In this document: positions 25,643 to 32,922 of the stretch, piece after piece
How the letters are laid out: each line of letters begins with the position of its first letter
Position numbering within the stretch: the first letter of the stretch is position 1
From: an uncultured Bacilli bacterium
Lineage (GTDB): Bacteria; Bacillota_I; Bacilli_A; RF39; UBA660
Reading direction: 5' to 3'
Assembly: GCA_944358305.1 (NCBI GenBank)
Contig: CALVQK010000013.1
Span: 1 to 34,659, forward strand
Length of the DNA stretch: 34,659 nt
Notes under the pieces: model-generated
Database searches by the model: none
Told to the model about the DNA's origin: nothing
Seen by the model: the letters and a program-made list of their open reading frames with translations, nothing else
Made by a program: the position numbers and the translations under genes

Positions 25643-27460
25643 ATGAGGAAGATAATTAGTGTTAGTCTTATCTTTATTATGCTTTTTACTTTTATTCCTG
25701 TTGTTAATGCAAGTAGTTATATTGTTTTAAATACAAATAAATATTTTAGAGATGAGCCAGGAGGAGATTTAATAACTGGAGTTACTGATGGTGTTTTATT
25801 AGCTGGTACTAAAGTTGATGTAATTAGTACTGATGGTAGTAGTGGCTATGGTTGTAAAAATGCTTGGTATAAAGTTAAATATAATGATTTAGAAGGTTAT
25901 ATCTGTTCAAGTGATCAAGCAATTATAGATGTCGCTGATGTAGATCTTAATGGAGATTTTGAAAAAGAAATGTTAAGTAAAGGATTTGGGGAGAGTTACT
26001 TACCTTATTTAAAGGCTTTACACGAAAAACATCCTAACTGGATATTTACTCCTATATCTATTGGTGTTTCTTTTGATGAAGCGGTAACTAATGAGAGTTA
26101 TGGAGAGATTAGTTTAGTAGATGGAACTGATGAGACTTTAAGAAGTAAAGAATGGCCATATTATCAAAATGGGGTATATCAACAAATAGAACCAGGTTGG
26201 TATGTGGCAAGTAGAGATACAGTATCTTATTATTTAGACCCTAGAAACTTTTTGTCAGAAGAATATATTTTTATGTTTGAAAATTTGAAATATAATGCTT
26301 CTATTCAAACAGAGGATGCTGTTAGAGGGGTTACTAGTGGGACTTTCTTAAATACTAATGAATATATTAATATTTTAATGAAGACTGCTAATACTTATAA
26401 TGTTAGTCCTGTATATCTTGCTAGTAGAATTAGGCAAGAAAAGGGTAGTACTGATAGTATTTCAACTACAGGTGGTTCTTTTACATTTAGTGTTGATAAT
26501 AATTGTTTAAACAATTTAGGTTATATAAGTAATCCTAATAGTTGGAATGCACTTAACTCTTGTGGTAATGGAAAAACTTATAGTGGTATTTATAATTACT
26601 TTAATATCGGTGCTTATTCATCTTATGAATCTCCTCAGATTAGAGGTTTGATATGGGCAAATGGAGGATATGATGCTTCTGTTACTAGTTATTTAAGACC
26701 ATGGAAAAGTAAAGAGACTGCTATTATGGGAGGTACTGAGTATATCGCTAGTAAATATATTGATGCTAATCAAAATACTTTATATTATCAGAAGTTTAAT
26801 GTGTCACCTGATGCAGTTTATCCTATGTATACACATCAGTATATGACTAATATTAGAGCCGCTGCTAAAGAAGCATATAGTATTTATAAAAGTTATAAGA
26901 ATAATAATCTTTTGAATAATACTTATGAATTTCTAATTCCTGTTTATAATAATATGCCTAATGATAATGAAGTAATATTACCTGATGATGATAGTGAAGA
27001 AGAAATAGTTACAACTCCTGATATTGATATAAATACTGGTGTTGTCGCATCTGGTTTTAAGATAGATGGAGATGTTATTTCTAATATTTCTTTTAATACC
27101 AATATCGATACTATTAATAGTAAGTTAAGTAGTGTTAATGCTAATTTAAAAGTTACTAGTTATTTAGATAGATATGGAAATAAGGCCAGTGGTAATGTTG
27201 GTACTGGAGATACTTTAGTAATTAGTAATGGTTCTACTACTAAGTCTTATAAAGTTGTTATTTATGGTGATAATAATGGTGATGGTAAGGTTAGTGTTGT
27301 TGATTTATTAAGAGTTCAAAAAGATATTTTGGGAAGTAGTAGTTTATCTACTTATGATAGGAAAGCTAGTGATACTAATAGAGATGGTAAAGTAGATGTA
27401 GTAGACCTACTTAGAGTTCAAAAACAAATACTTGGTAATAGTACAATAGAACAGGGGTGA
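25643..27460 (+). CDS. Secreted SH3b/glucosaminidase autolysin with C-terminal type I dockerin
   Basis: A 605-residue secreted protein. ATG 25643 is chosen because AGGAG is 9 bases upstream; an ATG at 25637 is too close. Regions in order are: a signal peptide (1-23, ending VNASS); a bacterial SH3-type domain (about 28-95); a glucosaminidase (GH73-like) domain (about 240-410) with ASRIRQEKGS, where Glu266 is the likely catalytic acid, and NYFNIGAYSS; a beta-rich domain (about 466-540, GFKIDGDVISNI to KSYKVVIYGD); and two dockerin repeats with complete calcium loops, DNNGDGKVSVVD (543-554) and DTNRDGKVDVVD (577-588). It would hydrolyse glycan strands of peptidoglycan. The dockerin suggests docking to a cohesin, which the next gene encodes. 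Confidence 0.9.
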   Translation: MRKIISVSLIFIMLFTFIPVVNASSYIVLNTNKYFRDEPGGDLITGVTDGVLLAGTKVDVISTDGSSGYGCKNAWYKVKYNDLEGYICSSDQAIIDVADVDLNGDFEKEMLSKGFGESYLPYLKALHEKHPNWIFTPISIGVSFDEAVTNESYGEISLVDGTDETLRSKEWPYYQNGVYQQIEPGWYVASRDTVSYYLDPRNFLSEEYIFMFENLKYNASIQTEDAVRGVTSGTFLNTNEYINILMKTANTYNVSPVYLASRIRQEKGSTDSISTTGGSFTFSVDNNCLNNLGYISNPNSWNALNSCGNGKTYSGIYNYFNIGAYSSYESPQIRGLIWANGGYDASVTSYLRPWKSKETAIMGGTEYIASKYIDANQNTLYYQKFNVSPDAVYPMYTHQYMTNIRAAAKEAYSIYKSYKNNNLLNNTYEFLIPVYNNMPNDNEVILPDDDSEEEIVTTPDIDINTGVVASGFKIDGDVISNISFNTNIDTINSKLSSVNANLKVTSYLDRYGNKASGNVGTGDTLVISNGSTTKSYKVVIYGDNNGDGKVSVVDLLRVQKDILGSSSLSTYDRKASDTNRDGKVDVVDLLRVQKQILGNSTIEQG

Positions 27461-27465
27461 TTAAC

Positions 27466-28791
27466 TTGAAAAAAATATTATTTATATTAGGACTTAGCTT
27501 CCTTTTCTTTTGTCCTTATGTAGTAGATGCTGCCTCGATAAGTGTGGCTGGTACGACTGCTACTGGAACAGTTGGAGGCAATATTACAGTAGGTGTTACT
27601 ATAAGTGAAAGTAGTGGTTTAGGGAGTTGGGAATTTAGTTTAGATTATGATAGTAATAAACTACAACTTTTAAGTGGTAATACTCATGTAGTTGGTTATG
27701 TAGATGGCGAGGGTCAAACTAGTCAAAGTTATACTTATACTTTTAGAGTTAAAGGAACAGGTTCTACTACTATATCTGTTGTAAATACCTCTATCGCTTC
27801 TTGGAATGAAGTAGTTACTAGTCCAACTGATAGTACAACTATTAATTTAATTAGTAGAGAAGAAGTAGAGACTAACTATAGTAGTAATAATAATCTTGCT
27901 AGTTTAGAAGTAGAAGGTTATACACTTAGTCCAGAATTTAATAGCGATACTACTTCTTATAAAGTTGATGTTGATAGTGATGTTACTAGTGTTAATGTTA
28001 ATGCTAGTGCAAGTGATAGTAAAGCAACTATTAGTGGAGTGGGAACTGTTGAAGTTCATGAGGGTGCTAATACTATAAACGTGGTTGTAGAAGCAGAAAA
28101 TGGTGCTACTAAAACTTATACTGTGGTTGTTAATGTTAAAGAAAAAGATCCTATTAATGTTAAAGTTAATAAAGAAGAGTTAAGCGTGGTAAGAAAAAAA
28201 GAAGATCTACAAGATTTAATTAAAGATTATTTTGTAGAGACTACTGTTAATATTAATGATGAAGAAGTTCCTGCTTATACTATCGAAGCATTAGATCTTA
28301 CTTTAGTTGCTTTAAGAGATAGTAAAGGTAATATTAAATTTTATATCTATGATGATGGAGATTATACTTTATATCAAGAGTTAGGTGGAGATTTACTTAC
28401 TATTCATCTTTTAGATAATGAAAAATATCCTAGTAATTATAAAAAATATACTGTTACTATAGATGGAGAAGAGTATACGGTTTATAAATTAACTAAGGAT
28501 TCTAAATATTATTTAGTATATGGTGAAAATGTAGAAACAGGTGATAAAGGATTATATCTATATGATAGTGTTGATAGGACTATACAAAGATATTATACTG
28601 AAGAAGTAGATAGTCTAAATGATGAGTTAAGAATAAATTCATTTATAATAGTAGGACTTACTTGTTTAATTGTTTTATTATTAATAATTTTCTTAATAGC
28701 ATTACATACTAAGAATAGTGGTAAAAGGAAAAAGAGAAAAGAGATTAAAAAAAGATTGAAACAAGAAAAAAGTGACTTTTTAAAAGATTAG
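27466..28791 (+). CDS. Membrane-anchored cohesin-domain protein with cadherin-like domain
   Basis: A 441-residue surface protein. The start is taken as TTG 27466, with AACAGGGG ending 8 bases upstream; a GTG at 27457 sits on that site and is unlikely. A signal peptide ends near VVDAAS (residue 24). Residues about 24-129 resemble a cohesin (GGNITVGVTI, LGSWEFSLDYDSNKL, SYTYTFRVKGTGSTTISV). Residues 141-226 match a cadherin-like beta-sandwich (LASLEVEGYTLSPEFNSDT, ENGATKTYTVVV). A Tyr-rich globular region (230-385) follows, then one membrane helix (391-414) and a strongly basic cytoplasmic tail. It lies 5 bases after the dockerin-autolysin stop codon, so coupled production is likely. It probably acts as a membrane-tethered receptor for dockerin proteins; binding is inferred. 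Confidence 0.8.
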   Translation: MKKILFILGLSFLFFCPYVVDAASISVAGTTATGTVGGNITVGVTISESSGLGSWEFSLDYDSNKLQLLSGNTHVVGYVDGEGQTSQSYTYTFRVKGTGSTTISVVNTSIASWNEVVTSPTDSTTINLISREEVETNYSSNNNLASLEVEGYTLSPEFNSDTTSYKVDVDSDVTSVNVNASASDSKATISGVGTVEVHEGANTINVVVEAENGATKTYTVVVNVKEKDPINVKVNKEELSVVRKKEDLQDLIKDYFVETTVNINDEEVPAYTIEALDLTLVALRDSKGNIKFYIYDDGDYTLYQELGGDLLTIHLLDNEKYPSNYKKYTVTIDGEEYTVYKLTKDSKYYLVYGENVETGDKGLYLYDSVDRTIQRYYTEEVDSLNDELRINSFIIVGLTCLIVLLLIIFLIALHTKNSGKRKKRKEIKKRLKQEKSDFLKD

Positions 28792-28803
28792 GAGTGTAGT
28801 TTT

Positions 28804-29436
28804 ATGGAAGTAAAACATCAGAATAGACATTTAGGTATTATGATATTAATTGGTTTTCTATTAATTATTGGTGGAATTATTTCTTATATAATTATAAATT
28901 ATAATGATGATCAAGCTGAAGTTAAGAAAAGAATGGATGAAGTAACAGATGCTTATGATACATTTAAAAGTGATGTAGATTCTTTTAATAGTATTAGAGA
29001 TAATATTTATACGGAAGTAATGCAAGATACTTACTATGATACTTTAAAAAATAATGATGCTAACTATAAAGAATTATTTAATAGTTACAAAGAGAGTTTA
29101 GAAGTTATAGATAAAGATTATAGCAAAGTTGAGAGTTCTTGTGTTAATGTTTTACATCCAGATTCTGAAGTTAACAATAAGTGTGAAGCGATTATTGTAG
29201 GGTATGAAGAAGTTATTAATACTTATATAAGTGATGTTAATAGTTATAATGAGTTAATTGATTCTTATAATAAATGGTTAGATGATAATAGTAGTACTGA
29301 TCCGAAATTAGAGAAGATAAAACTAGATAGAGATTATTTAGATATTAATGGTGATAGAGAATATGCAGGAAGAAGTGAAGCAGAAACAAAGATTGCTGAA
29401 GAAGAACTAACAAATGGGGCGATGCCAGATGAATAG
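28804..29436 (+). CDS. Single-pass membrane protein with extracytoplasmic helical domain, unknown function
   Basis: A 210-residue protein with one membrane helix (about residues 10-33) and an outside part that is acidic and helical (heptad-like stretches around 38-110), ending in a charged tail. It holds two Cys (in VESSCVNVL and NNKCEAII) about 16 residues apart that could bond. AGGAG lies 9 bases before the ATG, and the 3' end overlaps the next gene by 8 bases. I do not recognise the family. Operon position suggests a helper of the autolysin/cohesin proteins or of the glycosidase-domain protein that follows. Confidence 0.7.
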   Translation: MEVKHQNRHLGIMILIGFLLIIGGIISYIIINYNDDQAEVKKRMDEVTDAYDTFKSDVDSFNSIRDNIYTEVMQDTYYDTLKNNDANYKELFNSYKESLEVIDKDYSKVESSCVNVLHPDSEVNNKCEAIIVGYEEVINTYISDVNSYNELIDSYNKWLDDNSSTDPKLEKIKLDRDYLDINGDREYAGRSEAETKIAEEELTNGAMPDE

Positions 29437-30514
29437 AAATGATTTAGAAAAAACAATTTTAATGCCTAGTATTGCTAATGAGTTAAAAAAGGAAAAAAGA
29501 AAAGAGAAAAAACTAATTACAAAAATAATAATAGCTTTATTTATAATAGGAAGCTCTTTTTCGTTATTTCTTTTTTATGGACCAATAGATGGTTTTCGTA
29601 ATTTTTGGATTACTTCTGCAATGACTTCAATGTCTCATCAATACCTTGCTACTTGGTTTTATAATGATGATGTTATTAATGAAGTGCTTGCTAATAATCA
29701 TATAATTGAAGTTGATGAAAATACTAATCCTGATTTAATTAATTTTAAAGATTATGATAACAGTAGTAAAATTTATGAAAATGAATATGAAAAAGAGATA
29801 CTTACTAAAGATCCTGGTAATGATTTATATAAAGTAATTGAAGTTAGTGGAAGTGGTTATCAAGGCTATTTAGTAGCAATATATGATCCGTCAAGAGTTT
29901 CTATTGCTACTACTGCTTATCTTGGTAAAAGAGGAGAAGCTATTACTACAGTTGCAAAAAGAGAAAATGCTATAATTGCTATAAATGCGGGAGGATTTTA
30001 TGATCCTGATTGGAATAGTAATGGAGCACTACCTCATGGCACTGTTATTCAAAATGGAAAGATTGTAAGTGATTTTGAGGATGCAAATATGGGTGGTGGC
30101 TTTGTTGGATTTACTTATGATAATAAATTAGTGCTTGGTAAGATGACTGCCGAAGAAGCACTTGCCATGGGTATTAGAGATGCAATTGAATTTGGACCAT
30201 TTTTAATAGTTAATGGTAAGAGTAGTTTTGTTAAAGGTAATGGTGGTTGGGGTATTGCTCCAAGAACTGCTATTGGTCAAAGAGAAGATGGTATAGTTTT
30301 ATTCTTAGTTATTAATGGAAGACTTGCATCATCAATTGGTGCTGATATGGGAGACTTAACAGAGATAATGGAAAATTATGGCGCTGTTAATGCTGCTAAT
30401 ATGGATGGCGGTAGTTCTAGTGCTTTAGTTATCAATAATGAGATTATTAATACTCCTGTTGCTGGTGGTGATAATGGCTTAAGAGATATACCAACCTTTT
30501 GGATAGTTAAGTAA
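29429..30514 (+). CDS. Membrane-anchored phosphodiester glycosidase (NAGPA) domain protein
   Basis: A 361-residue protein with a basic N-terminus, one membrane helix (about 31-52) and a C-terminal NAGPA domain (about 150-361). The family signatures are present: AINAGGFYDPDW, GPFLIVNGK, GIAPRTAIGQREDGIVLFLV, NAANMDGGSSSALVI and RDIPTFWIV. The human relative uncovers mannose-6-phosphate by removing GlcNAc. Bacterial members are thought to cut sugar-phosphodiester bonds, for example in phosphate-containing wall polymers. With a teichoic-acid-type operon and an LCP gene in the same window, action on wall polymer linkages is a reasonable inference. ATG 29429 is chosen because GGGG is 9 bases upstream; an earlier in-frame ATG at 29414 lacks a site. 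Confidence 0.87.
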   Translation: MNRNDLEKTILMPSIANELKKEKRKEKKLITKIIIALFIIGSSFSLFLFYGPIDGFRNFWITSAMTSMSHQYLATWFYNDDVINEVLANNHIIEVDENTNPDLINFKDYDNSSKIYENEYEKEILTKDPGNDLYKVIEVSGSGYQGYLVAIYDPSRVSIATTAYLGKRGEAITTVAKRENAIIAINAGGFYDPDWNSNGALPHGTVIQNGKIVSDFEDANMGGGFVGFTYDNKLVLGKMTAEEALAMGIRDAIEFGPFLIVNGKSSFVKGNGGWGIAPRTAIGQREDGIVLFLVINGRLASSIGADMGDLTEIMENYGAVNAANMDGGSSSALVINNEIINTPVAGGDNGLRDIPTFWIVK

Positions 30515-30529
30515 ATTAACTATTTTCTT

Positions 30530-30616
30530 GCAAGGATGGCGGAATAGGTAGACGCGCTACTTTGAGGGGGTAGTGATGAATTAATCGTGGGAGTTCGAGT
30601 CTCCTTCCTTGCACCA
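30530..30616 (+). tRNA. tRNA-Leu (anticodon GAG)
   Basis: The acceptor arm GCAAGGA pairs with TCCTTGC, followed by A and an encoded CCA (30614-30616). The anticodon stem CTACT/GGTAG encloses TTGAGGG, giving anticodon GAG at 30564-30566. The long variable arm (about 30574-30588) is typical of class II tRNA-Leu, and the T arm contains GTTCGAG. It starts 15 bases after the glycosidase gene with no clear promoter or T-rich terminator of its own, so processing from a longer transcript is possible. Confidence 0.97.
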
Positions 30617-30657
30617 AATTGATAGATATTATAGTTCTATGTTAATAATGAAGTAAC

Positions 30658-30686
30658 TTGTCAAAAATTTACTTTTATGTTATTAT
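30658..30686 (+). promoter_or_regulatory. Promoter of the candidate antisense RNA
   Basis: TTGTCA (30658-30663), 17-base spacer, TATTAT (30681-30686), with TG one base before the -10 box (extended -10). No reading frame with a ribosome binding site follows before the terminator at 30768-30801, which suits a small RNA. Confidence 0.7.
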
Positions 30687-30719
30687 GAATGTGTCAAAGA
30701 AAATTGCATAAAATAAAAA

Positions 30720-30753
30720 GGAATATCTAGTTTTGACGAGCTAGGTACCATTC
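30720..30753 (+). repeat. Left copy of an inverted repeat flanking the small peptide gene
   Basis: Begins GGAATATCTAGTT and ends TAGGTACCATTC. Its reverse complement matches 30907-30935 with a few changes and a 5-base gap. In the minus-strand mRNA the two copies form the 3' end and the 5' leader and are mutually complementary. Confidence 0.75.
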
Positions 30754-30767
30754 CCAAAATTTTAGGT

Positions 30768-30801
30768 ATAGTACCGACTTATACAGTTGGTACTATTTTT
30801 A
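30768..30801 (+). terminator. Terminator of the antisense RNA
   Basis: ATAGTACCGACT (30768-30779) and AGTTGGTACTAT (30785-30796) form a 12-pair stem with one G-T pair and loop TATAC, followed by TTTTATT. The stop codon of the opposite peptide gene (30779-30781) lies at the loop. On the minus strand the stem is not followed by T residues. Confidence 0.85.
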
Positions 30802-30871
30802 TTAAAATGATTAAAATCACAATAATAAGGAGTATTATGATAGTACAAAGATATTTCTCTGACTTTCTCAT
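30779..30871 (-). CDS. Small hydrophobic peptide, candidate type I toxin
   Basis: A 30-residue peptide starting MRKSEKYLC, followed by an almost unbroken run of Ile, Leu and Val (about residues 10-24) and ending KIVPTV. That is the form of a single-helix membrane toxin of the Fst/TxpA/BsrG sort, although no sequence family is recognised. GGAGG lies 7 bases before the ATG and is part of AAAGGAGG. Upstream CTCCTTT and ACTT bases in the leader can pair with this site, hiding it in a hairpin (30880-30907). An antisense RNA promoter and terminator lie opposite its 3' end. A -10 box (TATAAT on the minus strand at 30953-30958) would give a leader of about 75 bases. A harmless membrane peptide is the alternative. 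Confidence 0.65.
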   Translation of the reverse strand: MRKSEKYLCTIIILLIIVILIILIKIVPTV

Positions 30872-30879
30872 AATTTCAC

Positions 30880-30907
30880 CTCCTTTCACTTTTATAAAGT
30901 AAAGGAG
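30880..30907 (-). promoter_or_regulatory. Leader hairpin that can mask the toxin ribosome binding site
   Basis: On the plus strand CTCCTTTCACTT (30880-30891) faces AAGTAAAGGAG (30897-30907). In the mRNA this gives 11 pairs with one bulged G, including the AAAGGAG of the ribosome binding site. Confidence 0.65.
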
Positions 30908-30935
30908 AATAGTACCTAAACTAACTAAATATTCC
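30907..30935 (+). repeat. Right copy of the inverted repeat (toxin mRNA 5' leader)
   Basis: Reads GAATAGTACCTAA to AAATATTCC, matching the reverse complement of 30720-30753. It falls in the 5' leader of the peptide mRNA, directly upstream of the masking hairpin. Confidence 0.75.
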
Positions 30936-30952
30936 TATAAAAATAGTATCAT

Positions 30953-30958
30953 ATTATA
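30953..30958 (-). promoter_or_regulatory. -10 box of the small peptide gene
   Basis: A perfect TATAAT on the minus strand. The hexamers 16-18 bases upstream (for example ACTTAT) are poor -35 matches, so promoter strength is uncertain. Confidence 0.45.
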
Positions 30959-31037
30959 GACATATAAACAAGCGTATAAGTTTAATTTCATATAAATTAT
31001 TAAATCCTACAGATATTTTGCTAAAATTAATGAAATA

Positions 31038-31066
31038 TTTACTAGATGGTCAAATATTGTGATAAT
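31038..31066 (+). promoter_or_regulatory. Promoter for the ASCH-domain gene
   Basis: TTTACT (31038-31043), 17-base spacer, GATAAT (31061-31066), with TG one base before the -10 box. The leader of about 95 bases is AT-rich; I see no clear structure in it. Confidence 0.5.
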
Positions 31067-31168
31067 ATGTTAATAGATCAATAGAGAAAAATGACAAAAG
31101 TAAGAAGTTGTATTATTAAATTTAACTTTATATGATTTAATTAAATTAAAAGGGTGGTGTTATTTTTT

Positions 31169-31519
31169 ATGGCCGATTTTGAGTATAAAGTTTATGATGA
31201 AGTGTTAGAAGCAATGGAAAATAAAACTAAAAATATAGAAGTTAGATTATATAATGAAAAGTCTAGTAAAATTAGAATTGGTGATATAATAAAATTTAAA
31301 TCAGTAAATGATGAAAATAAATATGTTTTAGTAAAGGTTAAAAACTTAATAATATATGAAAATGTTAATGATTTTTTAGATAAGTTTGATTTAAAAATGG
31401 CAACAAAAACACATAATAAAGAAAATGCTCTTGATACTTTATATAATATATTTGGAAAAGAAGAAGTTGATACTCATAAATTAATAGGTATTGAATTTGG
31501 GTTGCTTAATAATAAATGA
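31169..31519 (+). CDS. ASCH (PUA-like) domain protein
   Basis: A 116-residue protein that is almost entirely one ASCH-type domain: a Lys- and Glu-rich start (YKVYDEVLEAMENKTKNIEVRL) and the hallmark strand KIRIGDIIKF, followed by YVLVKVKNLIIYENVNDFL and a closing IGIEFG strand. ASCH domains have an RNA-binding-type beta barrel; some members hydrolyse modified nucleosides, but most are uncharacterised. ATG 31169 is preferred although AGGGTGG ends 11 bases away; GTG 31157 is a possible alternative start. It lies alone between the toxin-antitoxin candidate and a shared terminator. Confidence 0.75.
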   Translation: MADFEYKVYDEVLEAMENKTKNIEVRLYNEKSSKIRIGDIIKFKSVNDENKYVLVKVKNLIIYENVNDFLDKFDLKMATKTHNKENALDTLYNIFGKEEVDTHKLIGIEFGLLNNK

Positions 31520-31550
31520 AAAAGATACATTTAAACTAAGTGTATCTTTT
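31520..31550. terminator. Bidirectional terminator between the ASCH gene and the CmpB-like gene
   Basis: AAAAGATACA (31520-31529) and TGTATCTTTT (31541-31550) form a 10-pair stem with an 11-base loop. Both strands end in T-rich runs. Confidence 0.8.
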
Positions 31551-31556
31551 ATGCTT

Positions 31557-32186
31557 CTAAAAATATAAAAATTTAAATCCTAATTGTTTATAGACTTCTG
31601 ATGCCCTAGGAAGATTTAATAAATTTGCAAATATCAAATTATAAAGTTCATCGAATAAGAAAATGCCACAGATTGTATAACTTAATATTAAAAATGTTTT
31701 TTTAGGTATTTTTCTTGCTAGATAGAAACAAAATGGTACTATTATATACATTAATAATAAAGCAGAGATTCCAAAGACTAAAACACTTCTTAGACAAACA
31801 TAACCATTAATACTACCAAAACTTAGTATTTCAGTATTATAATCCCAACATTTTATATGCATGATATGTTCCATAAAATATCCCCCAATATATTCAAGTA
31901 TTCCAGTAGAAATTATACTTACTAAAAATACAAATAAAGGGTTCTTTCTTTTCTTATAAGTTAAAACATATATTAAAATAGCTCCCATAGCATATATATT
32001 TATCCAAGGCAAGAAGTTACCTCCCCGCCAGTATATTTCTGTCATACCACTATTAAAATAATAAAATACTACTTCATAAAGCCAACCAAACATTCCTGAT
32101 ATTACAATTATTAAACAAAATATGCCTAGCATAGTTTCCTTGTCAAAATTATGATCTTTATTTAAATACTCCTTATACTTCTTCAT
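31557..32186 (-). CDS. CmpB-like putative ABC-transporter-type membrane protein (PF06541-like)
   Basis: A 209-residue protein with five to six membrane helices and the family pattern FGWLYEVVFYYF, then RGGNFLPWINIYAMGAI, ILEYIGGYFMEHI, WDYN and NGYVCLRSVLVFG. Proteins of this family are annotated as putative ABC transporter permeases, yet no ATPase gene is adjacent and the function is not known. Start ATG 32186 is chosen because AGGAG lies 9 bases upstream; a longer frame from 32225 lacks a site. It is the last gene of a minus-strand operon with a VanZ gene and an XRE regulator. Confidence 0.78.
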   Translation of the reverse strand: MKKYKEYLNKDHNFDKETMLGIFCLIIVISGMFGWLYEVVFYYFNSGMTEIYWRGGNFLPWINIYAMGAILIYVLTYKKRKNPLFVFLVSIISTGILEYIGGYFMEHIMHIKCWDYNTEILSFGSINGYVCLRSVLVFGISALLLMYIIVPFCFYLARKIPKKTFLILSYTICGIFLFDELYNLIFANLLNLPRASEVYKQLGFKFLYF

Positions 32187-32247
32187 GACGTTTAACTCCT
32201 TTAATACTTTATAATATTTTATCAAAAAAAGAGTTATCTTTAAATAT

Positions 32248-32910
32248 TTATTTAGAAGTTTGTAAAAAAATGTAATCTATTAGTTTTTCTATCGTTTTTA
32301 TTCTTATAAATAGGTACATTAAGACAGATCCCAATAAATTCAAAATAAAGTCATCTATATCACATCTACCAGTACTTGTAATTAATTGAGTTAGTTCTAT
32401 ACATAATATGATTATTATCATAGTTATAAGAAAATTTTTAAATTTTCTTTCTTTTCTAAATAATGTTGGTAAGAAAAAGGCCATAGGCATAAAAGCAATA
32501 ATATTGCCAAATAAATTAACAACAGCATTACTATTTAGATATGAATTATGCAGTAAATTTATATAATATATTATAGTTTTAAAGGGAATTATATTATAGT
32601 TCTTAGTAGAGATATTATATAAGTTAATACTATATCTGCCCCAACTTTTATCAAATAAAGTTAAAGTTAATAATAAACTTATATATAATATAAATAAAAA
32701 CCATAAAGTTATTTTCATAGGTTTAGAATTATTTAATTGTATTGAAAGAAAGAAACTACCTAAAAAAGTAAAAAAAGAAGTTAAAGACAATAAAACTATT
32801 CTTCCTAATTCTGAAGGAAAACTATTAGGTAATAATTCATTTATTATATAAATTGTTAAAAATAATAATGATATTAAATAAAAGATAATTATTAATATTT
32901 TTCTTAACAT
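32248..32910 (-). CDS. VanZ family membrane protein
   Basis: A 220-residue protein with five to six membrane helices. It shows the VanZ pattern: TLFDKSWGRY after the third helix, YNIIPFKTIIYY, VVNLFGNIIAFMPMAFFLP, IELTQLITSTGRCDIDDFILNLLGS. VanZ-type proteins give low-level glycopeptide resistance in some hosts and elsewhere are of unknown role in the envelope. AAAAGGAG precedes the ATG, 12 bases after the regulator gene. Its grouping with a membrane-bound regulator suggests an envelope-stress or antimicrobial response. Confidence 0.87.
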   Translation of the reverse strand: MLRKILIIIFYLISLLFLTIYIINELLPNSFPSELGRIVLLSLTSFFTFLGSFFLSIQLNNSKPMKITLWFLFILYISLLLTLTLFDKSWGRYSINLYNISTKNYNIIPFKTIIYYINLLHNSYLNSNAVVNLFGNIIAFMPMAFFLPTLFRKERKFKNFLITMIIIILCIELTQLITSTGRCDIDDFILNLLGSVLMYLFIRIKTIEKLIDYIFLQTSK

Positions 32911-32922
32911 GATATTCTCCTT

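Larger units (their letters stand above)
30693..30801 (+). ncRNA. Candidate antisense antitoxin RNA
   Basis: Expected transcript of about 110 bases from the promoter at 30658-30686 to the terminator at 30768-30801. It is complementary to the 3' end of the small hydrophobic peptide gene on the minus strand (last seven codons and the untranslated tail). It contains a 5' hairpin formed by GGAAT/ATTCC and CTAG/CTAG (30720-30754). The layout resembles 3'-overlapping type I antitoxins such as RatA or SR4; expression is not shown by sequence alone. Confidence 0.6.

Noticed and set aside
30807..30902. Plus-strand open frame of about 31 codons overlapping the small toxin gene
   Set aside because: It starts after the antisense RNA terminator, lacks its own promoter, and its composition is what an antisense reading of the toxin would give.
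30720..30935. Inverted repeats as ends of a miniature transposon
   Set aside because: The spacing, the masked ribosome binding site, the antisense promoter and the terminator are better explained by a regulatory RNA pair, and I saw no target-site duplication outside the repeats.
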